A stretch of 6,264 nt of DNA from an uncultured Candidatus Planktophila sp. (GTDB lineage Bacteria > Actinomycetota > Actinomycetes > Nanopelagicales > Nanopelagicaceae). The translations under genes and the position numbers were made by a program. The notes under the pieces are model-generated. The model ran no database searches. It was not told the DNA's origin and saw only the letters and a program-made list of their open reading frames with translations. The stretch covers positions 1 through 6,264 of the forward strand of contig CALEZA010000124.1 of assembly GCA_937927965.1 (NCBI GenBank), given 5' to 3'. Position 1 is the first letter of the stretch; each line of letters begins with the position of its first letter. Shown in pieces: positions 1-5,639 of the stretch.

Positions 1-1
1 T

Positions 2-397
2 ACTCACGATCAAGAGGAAGCGCTCACTATGAGCGATCGCATCGCAGTCTTTAACCATGGTCGCATTGAACAATTGGGTACACCACGAGAGATTTACGAG
101 AATCCAGAGAGTTCATTTGTCTCTGAATTTGTGGGACAGACAAATAAGCTCACCATTGATGGGCAGAGAATCAACATTCGCCCTGAACATATTCGCCTTA
201 CTCATTCAGCAGGTCCCGCTGAGCGCAGACTGAGTGGAGTAGTAACAGATTTAATCTTCGTAGGAGCAGTTACTCGCTATCGCTTTAAGAGTGATGATGG
301 AATCTCATTGATATCAACAGATCCAGATGGCGCGTTTGCTGTGGGGGATAGAGCGGTAGCTCAATGGAGTAAAGATAGAGAATTCCTTATTCACTGA
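2..397 (+). CDS. potA: PotA-like polyamine ABC transporter ATP-binding protein, C-terminal part (5' end outside window)
   Basis: This is the ATPase subunit of an ABC importer, acting at the inner face of the membrane. The visible reading frame is open from base 2 and gives 131 residues. It begins [16 protein letters not shown], which contains the H-loop histidine (codon 5-7) that follows the Walker B region in importer ATPases. The motif [12 protein letters not shown] then marks the end of the nucleotide-binding domain. The rest, from about NIRPEHIRL, fits a C-terminal TOBE domain of the PotA/MalK type. The first ATG in view (29) is internal to the motif and is not the start. The stretch between the end of the ATPase domain (EFVGQTNKL) and the IRPEHIRL strand is shorter than I expect for this family, so the TOBE domain looks compacted. 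It lies just upstream of potD, in operon order. Polyamine specificity is inferred from the neighbours; other small cationic substrates remain possible. Confidence 0.88.
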   Translation, partial: THDQEEALTMSDRIAVFNHGRIEQLGTPREIYENPESSFVSEFVGQTNKLTIDGQRINIRPEHIRLTHSAGPAERRLSGVVTDLIFVGAVTRYRFKSDDGISLISTDPDGAFAVGDRAVAQWSKDREFLIH

Positions 398-441
398 TGA
401 ATGAGGTTTTGCGTTCCAATCGCTGGGGCGTATCTGTGTAA
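397..441 (+). other. possible 14-codon small ORF bridging potA and potD
   Basis: An ATG at 397-399 overlaps the potA stop codon (TGATG). It opens a 14-codon frame, [14 protein letters not shown], ending in TAA at 439-441. That stop lies immediately before the GGAGG of potD. Re-initiation on the potA stop and termination beside the potD ribosome site could couple translation of the two genes, or the frame could be a leader peptide. Nothing in the peptide is recognisable, and an ORF this short can easily arise by chance, so this is only a candidate. Confidence 0.25.
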
Positions 442-442
442 T

Positions 443-447
443 GGAGG
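443..447 (+). promoter_or_regulatory. Shine-Dalgarno that sets the potD start
   Basis: GGAGG lies 5 nt before the ATG at 453. The ATG at 441 overlaps this motif and would have no ribosome site of its own, so the start at 453 is preferred. Confidence 0.75.
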
Positions 448-452
448 CAGTA

Positions 453-1640
453 ATGCAAAGAAAGCGTTTATTCACTTCGCTTGTCCTGGCAAGTGCTGCT
501 GCACTCGTACTGTCGAGCTGCGGTTCTAGCAATAGTGCAAGCAATGAACCACCTAAGCTCGATGCCCTTTCCTCACTGGGTGCAGGTGAAGGTGCAGTCA
601 ACATAGTGGCATGGGCTGGCTATGTTGAAAATGGATCCACAGATCCAAATGTTGACTGGGTAACAGGCTTTGAAAAAGAGACTGGTTGTAAGGTCAATGT
701 AAAGAACGGATCAACATCTGACGAGATGGTCGCCCTCATGAAGACTGGCGAATACGATGTTGTATCTGCATCTGGTGACGCTTCATTGCGTCTTATTTAC
801 GGTGGCGATGTATCGCCTGTAAATACAGATCTCATCGCTAACTATGCAGATGTCTTTGATAATTTGAAGAATCAGCCATGGAACTCAGTAAATGGAGTTT
901 CTTATGGAGTTCCTCACGGTCGTGGTGCAAACCTACTGTCCTATCGCACAGATATCGTCAAGCCTGCTCCAACTTCTTGGGGATCAGTCTTTGATACCAA
1001 CTCACCATATAAGGGAAAAATCACTGCATACGATTCACCAATCTATATTGCAGATGCAGCTCTCTACCTCATGGCAACACAGAAGGATCTAGGAATCACA
1101 TATCCATATGCTCTAGATCAGAAGCAATTTGATGCTGCTGTGGCGCTCTTGAAGGAGCAGAAGCCTCTTATCGGAGAATATTGGGGCGATTACCTCAAGC
1201 ATGTTGCATCCCTTAAGTCAGGTGGAACTGTGCTTGGTACAACCTGGCAGGTAAATATCAACCTTGCAAAGGGTGAAGGCACCAAGGTTGAAGGCATCAA
1301 GCCAGTTGAAGGTTCAACAGGTTGGTCAGATACATGGATGATTAGCAGCAAGGCAAAGCATCCAAACTGCGCATACCTCTGGATGAACCACATCATCTCA
1401 CCACAAGCTAACGCAGGTGTTGCTGAGTGGTTCGGTGAGGCTCCATCTAATGCGAAGTCATGCGACCTCACAGCAGATAAGAATCACTGTGCAACATTCC
1501 ATGCAAACGATGACGCATATTGGTCAGATGTCTACTACTGGAATACACCAACAGAGGCATGCCTCGATGGTCGCACAGATGCTAAGTGCGTTCCTTATGC
1601 AGAATGGGTCAAGGCCTGGTCTAGCTTAAGAAACTCATAA
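453..1640 (+). CDS. potD: PotD-like extracellular polyamine-binding lipoprotein of ABC importer
   Basis: This is the substrate-binding protein that captures a spermidine/putrescine-type ligand outside the membrane and delivers it to PotBC. It has 395 residues from the ATG at 453. The N-terminus is a lipoprotein signal: basic MQRKR, a hydrophobic stretch, then lipobox LSSC with the lipidated Cys at residue 23. A Ser/Asn/Ala-rich linker follows, and then the type-II binding-protein fold. By eye alignment to E. coli PotD, several ligand-pocket positions are kept: W54 and Y57 (VAWAGYV), D194 (TAYDSP), W265 (GTTWQ), and W291 with D293 (GWSDTW). The mature protein has six further cysteines (79, 306, 337, 346, 370, 379), the last four forming two CX8C loops, which suggests disulfides. 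The C-terminus is rich in Trp and Tyr. The gene sits between the ATPase and the permeases. The family call is firm; the exact substrate is inferred. Confidence 0.87.
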   Translation: MQRKRLFTSLVLASAAALVLSSCGSSNSASNEPPKLDALSSLGAGEGAVNIVAWAGYVENGSTDPNVDWVTGFEKETGCKVNVKNGSTSDEMVALMKTGEYDVVSASGDASLRLIYGGDVSPVNTDLIANYADVFDNLKNQPWNSVNGVSYGVPHGRGANLLSYRTDIVKPAPTSWGSVFDTNSPYKGKITAYDSPIYIADAALYLMATQKDLGITYPYALDQKQFDAAVALLKEQKPLIGEYWGDYLKHVASLKSGGTVLGTTWQVNINLAKGEGTKVEGIKPVEGSTGWSDTWMISSKAKHPNCAYLWMNHIISPQANAGVAEWFGEAPSNAKSCDLTADKNHCATFHANDDAYWSDVYYWNTPTEACLDGRTDAKCVPYAEWVKAWSSLRNS

Positions 1641-1657
1641 GGATCTAAGAAGCGGTA

Positions 1658-1740
1658 AAGAAGGGAGGCTAGAGCGTATGTTGAAGAACCTTGCAGATAC
1701 GATGCATAGGAACACTCGACTGCGCTTGGCCTCCCTTCTT
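1658..1740 (+). repeat. 12-bp perfect inverted repeat that pairs the potB Shine-Dalgarno with codons 18-21 of potB
   Basis: AAGAAGGGAGGC at 1658-1669 is the exact reverse complement of GCCTCCCTTCTT at 1729-1740. In RNA the stem extends inward by U-G, A-U and G-U pairs (1670-1672 with 1726-1728), making about 15 pairs around a loop of roughly 53 nt. The left arm contains the whole AAGGGAGG ribosome-binding site of potB, and the loop holds the start codon. The right arm reads like a copy of the 16S rRNA anti-Shine-Dalgarno. The repeat is seen directly. Its proposed role, occluding the ribosome site and so damping PotB/PotC synthesis relative to PotD, is inference. Confidence 0.6.
1661..1668 (+). 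promoter_or_regulatory. strong Shine-Dalgarno of potB
   Basis: AAGGGAGG ends 9 nt before the ATG at 1678 and fixes that start. The next in-frame ATG (1702) has no such motif upstream. The site lies inside the left arm of the 1658-1740 inverted repeat. Confidence 0.75.
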
Positions 1741-2538
1741 GCTGCACCGCTGCTCTGGCTCGTTGTTGCTTATTTAGGTGCTTTGGGAGCTCTCTTCCTT
1801 ACATCCTTCTGGACGATTGATAGCTTCACAGGCAATATTGTTCAGCAGTTCAATCTTGGGAATTTTCAAGATGTGCTGACAGATGTTGCTTATCGAAATG
1901 TTGTGCTTCGCACACTAGCAATCGCAGTACTCGTAACAATTATTTGTGCAGTTCTTGCGATTCCAATGGCTTTCTATATGGCAAAGATTGCAAAACCACG
2001 ATCTCGCAAGGTACTTGTGGCACTTGTGATGACTCCGCTCTGGGCTTCATACCTTGTGAAGATTTACGCCTGGCGCACAATGATGGAGCCTAATACTGGT
2101 GTGATTGATTGGCTCTTAGGACCTTTAGGAATTCATTCTCCTGGCTTTGGCGGGGCGGCGATCATCATCGGTCTTTCCTATCTATGGCTTCCTTACATGA
2201 TTCTTCCTGTGTATGCAGGTCTTGAGCGATTGCCCAACAATCTTCTTGACGCATCGGGAGATCTTGGGGCACATAACTTTTATACATTTAGAAAAGTAGT
2301 TCTCCCAATTATATTTCCGAGCCTCATAGCTGGCTCGATGTTCACATTTTCTCTTAGCCTCGGTGATTACATTACAGCTCAAATTCTTGGCGGAAAACTT
2401 CAGATGTTGGGAAATGTTGTTTATCAGAACTTCAGCATCAATCTTCCGTTTGCAGCCACAATCTCAATGATCCCAGTCGTCATTATGGGTATCTATCTCT
2501 GGATTATTCGTCGCACAGGTGCATTGGCGAGTATGTAA
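1678..2538 (+). CDS. potB: PotB-like ABC transporter permease
   Basis: This is one half of the membrane channel of the polyamine-type importer. It has 286 residues with six hydrophobic segments at about 18-43, 79-102, 111-130, 157-181, 209-232 and 258-277. A positively charged N-terminus and the segment KIAKPRSRK fit the inner face. The cytoplasmic coupling loop is present as a variant EAA motif, DASGDLGA at 191-198, followed by FRKVVLP, which is where the ATPase docks. Length and topology match binding-protein-dependent permeases of the PotB/PotH group. The gap after potD is 37 bp with no terminator-like hairpin, so co-transcription is likely. The stop codon overlaps the start of potC (TAATG). 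The ribosome site may be occluded by the 1658-1740 stem. Confidence 0.88.
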   Translation: MLKNLADTMHRNTRLRLASLLAAPLLWLVVAYLGALGALFLTSFWTIDSFTGNIVQQFNLGNFQDVLTDVAYRNVVLRTLAIAVLVTIICAVLAIPMAFYMAKIAKPRSRKVLVALVMTPLWASYLVKIYAWRTMMEPNTGVIDWLLGPLGIHSPGFGGAAIIIGLSYLWLPYMILPVYAGLERLPNNLLDASGDLGAHNFYTFRKVVLPIIFPSLIAGSMFTFSLSLGDYITAQILGGKLQMLGNVVYQNFSINLPFAATISMIPVVIMGIYLWIIRRTGALASM

Positions 2539-2540
2539 TG
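2536..2540 (+). promoter_or_regulatory. TAATG stop/start overlap coupling potB to potC
   Basis: The potB stop TAA (2536-2538) and the potC start ATG (2538-2540) share one base. There is no good Shine-Dalgarno just upstream, so potC is probably translated by termination-reinitiation. This would keep the two permease subunits near equal amounts. Confidence 0.65.
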
Positions 2541-3344
2541 ACAATATCCAGAACAGCTCGTTTAACTCTCATGTCACTTCTTGGTGTGGGGTTGATGTTT
2601 ATTTATCTCCCCCTGATCGTGGTTGTGACCAACTCATTTAATGCAAGTAAATCTTTTAGTTGGCCTCCAAGTGAACTCACAACCCAGTGGTGGAGCAAGG
2701 CAGCTGAAAATACTGGTGTGAGAGAGGCGCTGAGGTGGTCTCTGATAGCTGGACTTTCCGCGACTGCTATTGCGTTACTGCTCGGCACAGCTCTGGCATT
2801 TGCTGTTTCTCGCTACTCATTCTTTGGAAGAGAAACGATCTCACTCCTCGTCGTTCTCCCGATTTCACTTCCCGGAATTGTCACAGGAATCGCGCTCAAT
2901 AATGCCTTTACAAAGCAGATGGGTATTTCTACTGGACTTTTCACGGTAATTGTTGGCCATGCGACCTTCTGTATTGTCGTCGTCTATAACAATGCGATTG
3001 CCCGCCTGAATCGAATGGGAACCTCTCTTCAAGAGGCTTCGATGGATCTCGGTGCCAATGGATTCACCACTTTCCGCCTCATCACTTTGCCCAACTTGGC
3101 GTCAGCTCTCTTCGCTGGAGGACTTTTAGCATTTGGACTCTCATTCGATGAGATTGTCGTGACAACCTTTACATCAGGTCCCGGAATTCAGACTCTGCCA
3201 ATTTGGATCTATAACAATCTCTTTAGGCCAAATCAGGCTCCGATTGTCAATGTTGTTGCAGCAACTCTAGTGGTGATTTCAGTAATTCCAATTTATATCT
3301 CACAGCGATTAAGCCAAGATACAACTTCAGGCGGACGCTTTTAA
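2538..3344 (+). CDS. potC: PotC-like ABC transporter permease
   Basis: This is the second channel subunit, expected to pair with PotB across the membrane. It has 268 residues with six hydrophobic segments at about 10-32, 65-90, 101-121, 133-151, 184-209 and 237-254. The EAA coupling motif is well kept: EASMDLGA at 166-173, then FRLITLP. The segment FDEIVVTTF near residue 203 is typical of PotC/PotI-type permeases. The ATG is fixed by the TAATG overlap with potB, and the N-terminus leads into the first helix after only about nine residues. The hydrophilic C-terminus is short (SQDTTSGGRF). The gene ends the operon and converges on a lipoprotein gene 3 bp away, leaving no room for an intergenic terminator. 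Confidence 0.88.
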   Translation: MTISRTARLTLMSLLGVGLMFIYLPLIVVVTNSFNASKSFSWPPSELTTQWWSKAAENTGVREALRWSLIAGLSATAIALLLGTALAFAVSRYSFFGRETISLLVVLPISLPGIVTGIALNNAFTKQMGISTGLFTVIVGHATFCIVVVYNNAIARLNRMGTSLQEASMDLGANGFTTFRLITLPNLASALFAGGLLAFGLSFDEIVVTTFTSGPGIQTLPIWIYNNLFRPNQAPIVNVVAATLVVISVIPIYISQRLSQDTTSGGRF

Positions 3345-3347
3345 GAG

Positions 3348-3866
3348 TTACTTAGTTTCAGGTGTTGCAAGCTTTGATCCACTCGTCACGCCAGCATAAA
3401 TATCACGCTTATCGCGGATGATGGTGCGAACTGTCACAAGACCAGCACGAGCAAATCCAATTGTCAGATCCACAGTTGTTCCAGCTTGAGCGTTTACGCC
3501 AGCAAAAACAGCCTTTGCATTAGCTGAGTCACCTTCAAAGTGGATTGGTTGGTTGGTGAGAAGTTCTGTCTGACCTGAAAGAACCGCAGCATCGCTTCCC
3601 ACAGTGATTCCAAGGACCTTATCTGGAGTAGTGGAGCGGTTAACGATATGTCCAACAACAACTGCTGCGCCATCTTCTGTTGCTACTAAGAGAAGGTTGC
3701 TTACGCGAAGGTCGCTGTTCTCATCTTTCACAACTGCCTCTGCACCATCTGTTACTCGTGTGATCATGCGAGTTGCAGCGTTTGGGCCTGCGCCGCTACA
3801 TGATGTGAGAGAGAGTGCGAGAGCACCTGCAATTGTTGTAACAGCAACTTTTGTTGTGAGACGCAT
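3348..3866 (-). CDS. lpqE: LpqE-like actinobacterial lipoprotein, function unknown
   Basis: This is a 172-residue exported protein predicted to be anchored to the outer face of the membrane. The N-terminus MRLTTK, a hydrophobic core and the lipobox LTSC place the lipidated Cys at residue 23. The mature part looks like a single beta-rich domain with alternating hydrophobic strands ([26 protein letters not shown]) and no transmembrane segment. The assignment rests mainly on position: M. tuberculosis lpqE likewise diverges from carD-ispD-ispF-cysS, and the length, lipobox and strand pattern agree. Such proteins have been linked to the former DUF461/PCuAC group, but the His/Met copper motif of true PCuAC chaperones is not visible here. 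The start at 3866 fits a leaderless promoter 6 nt upstream. The reaction or ligand is unknown. Confidence 0.78.
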   Translation of the reverse strand: MRLTTKVAVTTIAGALALSLTSCSGAGPNAATRMITRVTDGAEAVVKDENSDLRVSNLLLVATEDGAAVVVGHIVNRSTTPDKVLGITVGSDAAVLSGQTELLTNQPIHFEGDSANAKAVFAGVNAQAGTTVDLTIGFARAGLVTVRTIIRDKRDIYAGVTSGSKLATPETK

Positions 3867-3872
3867 GGGGCG

Positions 3873-3882
3873 ATTATCTCAC
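3873..3882 (-). promoter_or_regulatory. predicted leaderless promoter of the LpqE-like gene
   Basis: On the minus strand the -10-like GATAAT (3878-3873) is preceded by TGA (3881-3879), an extended -10. It is followed by exactly 6 nt before the ATG at 3866. Transcription would therefore begin at or beside the A of the start codon. No Shine-Dalgarno is present, which agrees with leaderless translation, common in actinobacteria. The -35 region is weak (TTATTA around 3902-3897). Confidence 0.55.
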
Positions 3883-3959
3883 GGTCAGAAACCAATTAAT
3901 AACGAGCCATTTACGCTACTTTCAGGGGCAAATCTGGGGTTTTATCTGTCGGAGTTCGC

Positions 3960-3968
3960 TGGTAGAAT
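3960..3968 (+). promoter_or_regulatory. predicted extended -10 promoter of carD
   Basis: TGG-TAGAAT forms an extended -10 element. A start about 7 nt downstream, near 3974-3978, would give a 5' leader of roughly 25 nt that includes the ribosome site. No good -35 is seen at the usual distance (TTTTAT at 3940-3945). This promoter would drive carD and probably ispDF, and it diverges from the lipoprotein promoter about 85 bp away. Confidence 0.5.
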
Positions 3969-3988
3969 TAGGGCTTCAATCCCCCGTT

Positions 3989-3994
3989 GAGAGG
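3989..3994 (+). promoter_or_regulatory. Shine-Dalgarno of carD
   Basis: GAGAGG ends 6 nt before the ATG at 4001 and supports that start, which also matches the N-terminus of known CarD proteins. Confidence 0.6.
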
Positions 3995-4000
3995 CACTCC

Positions 4001-4483
4001 ATGACATTTAAGGTCGGCGAAACTGTTGTTTATCCCCATCACGGAGCAGCTCTTATTGAGGCTATCGAAACACGCGTAATCAAGGGTGAAGAGAAGACAT
4101 ACCTCGTATTGAAAGTTGCCCAAGGAGATCTCACAGTCCGCGTTCCTGCAGATAATGTTGATTTAGTTGGTGTGCGCGATGTGGTGGATTCAGCAGGGCT
4201 AGACCGCGTCTTTAGCGTTTTGCGTCAGCCATATACAGAAGAGCCAACAAACTGGTCACGCCGATATAAGGCTAACCTTGAGAAGCTCGCTTCTGGTGAT
4301 GTTATTAAGGTTGCAGAGGTTGTTCGTGATCTCTATCGCCGCGATCTCGATCGTGGTCTCTCAGCTGGTGAAAAGCGTATGCTCGCTAAGGCGAAGCAGA
4401 TTCTCGTTTCAGAGCTTGCTCTTGCAGAGCGCACTGATGAAGAGAAGGCTGCAGTTCTCCTTGACGAGGTTCTCGCTTCCTAA
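4001..4483 (+). CDS. carD: CarD, RNA polymerase-binding transcription factor
   Basis: CarD is an essential actinobacterial regulator that binds the RNA polymerase beta subunit and promoter DNA and stabilises the open complex, notably at rRNA promoters. The protein has 160 residues, close to the mycobacterial 162, and by eye is nearly superimposable on it. The N-terminal RNA polymerase-interaction (Tudor-like) domain covers about 1-53 ([28 protein letters not shown]) and keeps R25 and R47 at the beta-contact surface. The C-terminal helical DNA-binding domain follows ([33 protein letters not shown]). It keeps W85, the residue that wedges into the promoter minor groove near the -10 upstream edge. 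The start has a ribosome site 6 nt away. The gene is followed after 10 bp by ispDF. The identification is firm. Confidence 0.97.
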   Translation: MTFKVGETVVYPHHGAALIEAIETRVIKGEEKTYLVLKVAQGDLTVRVPADNVDLVGVRDVVDSAGLDRVFSVLRQPYTEEPTNWSRRYKANLEKLASGDVIKVAEVVRDLYRRDLDRGLSAGEKRMLAKAKQILVSELALAERTDEEKAAVLLDEVLAS

Positions 4484-4493
4484 TTCTCTTCCA

Positions 4494-5612
4494 ATGATCG
4501 CCGCAATTATTGCTGCAGCAGGTAGCGGCGAGCGTTTTGGAGCACCAATTCCCAAAGCCCTTATCCATCTTGGCGATAAGACTCTTCTGGAACATGCAAT
4601 CGCAAATATTGCTCCTGCCGTTGATCACATAATCGTTACCGCACCTCTTGGGTATGAAGATCAAATCCGCTCACTAGTTGGCTCCGAAATCAGTGTTGTC
4701 ACAGGTGGAGCTACTCGTTCGGAATCTGTGCGATTGGGTCTTGCTGCTGTAAATCCAGATACTGAATATGTACTTGTCCATGATGCTGCTCGATCTCTTG
4801 CGAGCACTTCTCTAGCCAAGAGAGTTGTGGAAGAACTTAAATCCGGAGAAGTAGCAGTTATCCCTGGAATTAATGAAGTCGATACCGTGAAGGTTATTGA
4901 TGCAGATGGTTATGTCATCTTCACGCCAGAGAGATCTGATTTAAGAAAGGTTCAAACTCCGCAGGGGTTCTCATATCAAATCCTTCAAGCAGCTCATGAA
5001 CAGATGTTGGATGCAACAGATGATGCAGTTCTCGTTGCAGATGCAGGCCATCCTGTGAAGATCATTGCTGGCGAAGAGAGAGCTTTAAAAATTACAACTC
5101 CAGCTGATCTTGCTCATGCACTCACATTCATCGGCGATGCGCAAAGTTTTCGCACAGGGGTGGGCGTTGATTCACATGCATTTGGTGAAGGTCGAGAACT
5201 TTGGTTGGCAGGTTTGCTATGGCCAGGTGAGACAGGTGTTGATGGGCATTCAGATGGCGATGTTGCAGCACACGCCATTTGCGATGCTCTCTTTGCGGCA
5301 ACTGGCACCGGAGATCTCGGAAGTAACTTTGGAACTTCACGACCTGAATACGCTGGAGCATCTGGAACTCAACTCTTAAAAGAAACACTCTCAATAATCA
5401 CTGTTGCTGGATACTCCATTAATAATGTGACAGTTCAGATCATTGGCAATCGTCCTCGAATAGGCGCTCGTCGTGCTGAAGCAATATCTGCTATCTCAGA
5501 GGCTCTCGGTGGCGCACCGGTATCAATTTCAGCAACGACTACAGATGGTTTGGGCCTAACAGGTGAGGGCAAGGGCATTGCAGCGATAGCTTCAGCGCTC
5601 GTTTTTAAGTAA
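4494..5612 (+). CDS. ispDF: bifunctional IspDF, MEP-pathway isoprenoid enzyme
   Basis: This cytoplasmic two-domain enzyme has 372 residues. The IspD half (about 1-211) makes CDP-methylerythritol from MEP and CTP. It shows [14 protein letters not shown] with R14 and K21 (E. coli R20, K27), VHDAAR at 95-100, R147 before QTPQGF, and K199. The IspF half (about 219-372) makes MEcPP. It shows metal ligands D226 and H228 (VDSH) and H260 ([10 protein letters not shown]), then GDLG and [15 protein letters not shown]. The linker is only about eight residues (TFIGDAQS). In M. tuberculosis the two are separate genes at the same locus, so this is a fusion. The GEGKG end differs from the usual GRGEG. The ATG at 4494 was chosen because the IspD fold starts there; longer starts overlap carD. 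No Shine-Dalgarno is seen, so coupling to carD 10 bp upstream is likely. Products feed quinone, carotenoid and lipid-carrier synthesis. Confidence 0.95.
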   Translation: MIAAIIAAAGSGERFGAPIPKALIHLGDKTLLEHAIANIAPAVDHIIVTAPLGYEDQIRSLVGSEISVVTGGATRSESVRLGLAAVNPDTEYVLVHDAARSLASTSLAKRVVEELKSGEVAVIPGINEVDTVKVIDADGYVIFTPERSDLRKVQTPQGFSYQILQAAHEQMLDATDDAVLVADAGHPVKIIAGEERALKITTPADLAHALTFIGDAQSFRTGVGVDSHAFGEGRELWLAGLLWPGETGVDGHSDGDVAAHAICDALFAATGTGDLGSNFGTSRPEYAGASGTQLLKETLSIITVAGYSINNVTVQIIGNRPRIGARRAEAISAISEALGGAPVSISATTTDGLGLTGEGKGIAAIASALVFK

Positions 5613-5627
5613 TCCAACCCCGCAGGT

Positions 5628-5633
5628 TAGAAT
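5628..5633 (+). promoter_or_regulatory. predicted leaderless promoter of cysS
   Basis: TAGAAT lies exactly 6 nt before the ATG at 5640, the same geometry as the lipoprotein promoter and the same hexamer as at carD. No usable Shine-Dalgarno is present; the nearest purine run, GCAGG, is about 13 nt away. A small inverted repeat, AACC/GGTT (5616-5619 and 5625-5628), touches its upstream edge. The -35 is weak. Initiation at or near A5640 would give a leaderless cysS mRNA in addition to any read-through from ispDF. Confidence 0.5.
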
Positions 5634-5639
5634 TGCCCA

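Noticed and set aside
409..436. Possible separate promoter for potD (TTGCGT with TATCTG)
   Set aside because: The -10 is a poor match, the spacing is only 16 nt and the gap lies within an evident operon, so it was not listed as a feature.
441..452. ATG at 441 as the potD start, adding four residues
   Set aside because: The ATG overlaps the GGAGG that serves the ATG at 453, and the later start gives a normal lipoprotein signal beginning MQRKR.
314..604. Minus-strand 96-codon frame across the potA-potD junction
   Set aside because: It is antisense to two identified genes and its composition (Ser/Pro/Ala/Leu run) reflects the reverse complement of the lipoprotein signal region.
2318..2337. Inverted repeat CGAGCC / GGCTCG with an 8-nt loop inside potB
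   Set aside because: Only 6 bp, no T-run, no gene boundary nearby, and it codes for an ordinary membrane segment; likely chance.
3604..3990. 128-codon plus-strand frame opposite the lipoprotein gene
   Set aside because: It is antisense to a convincing lipoprotein gene, runs through the divergent promoter region and has no recognisable domain; an overlap shadow.
4442..4490. Small hairpins at the end of carD (GAGAA/TTCTC and CGAG/CTCG) followed by a pyrimidine-rich stretch
   Set aside because: Stems of 4-5 bp and no uninterrupted T-run; too weak for a terminator between carD and ispDF.
4278..4493. N-terminal extension of IspDF by 72 residues
   Set aside because: It lies entirely over carD in another frame, has no IspD similarity, and the IspD fold begins exactly at the ATG at 4494.
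5114..5394. Several 64-90-codon frames on both strands within the IspF domain
   Set aside because: They overlap a strongly conserved enzyme domain and show no motif or ribosome site of their own.
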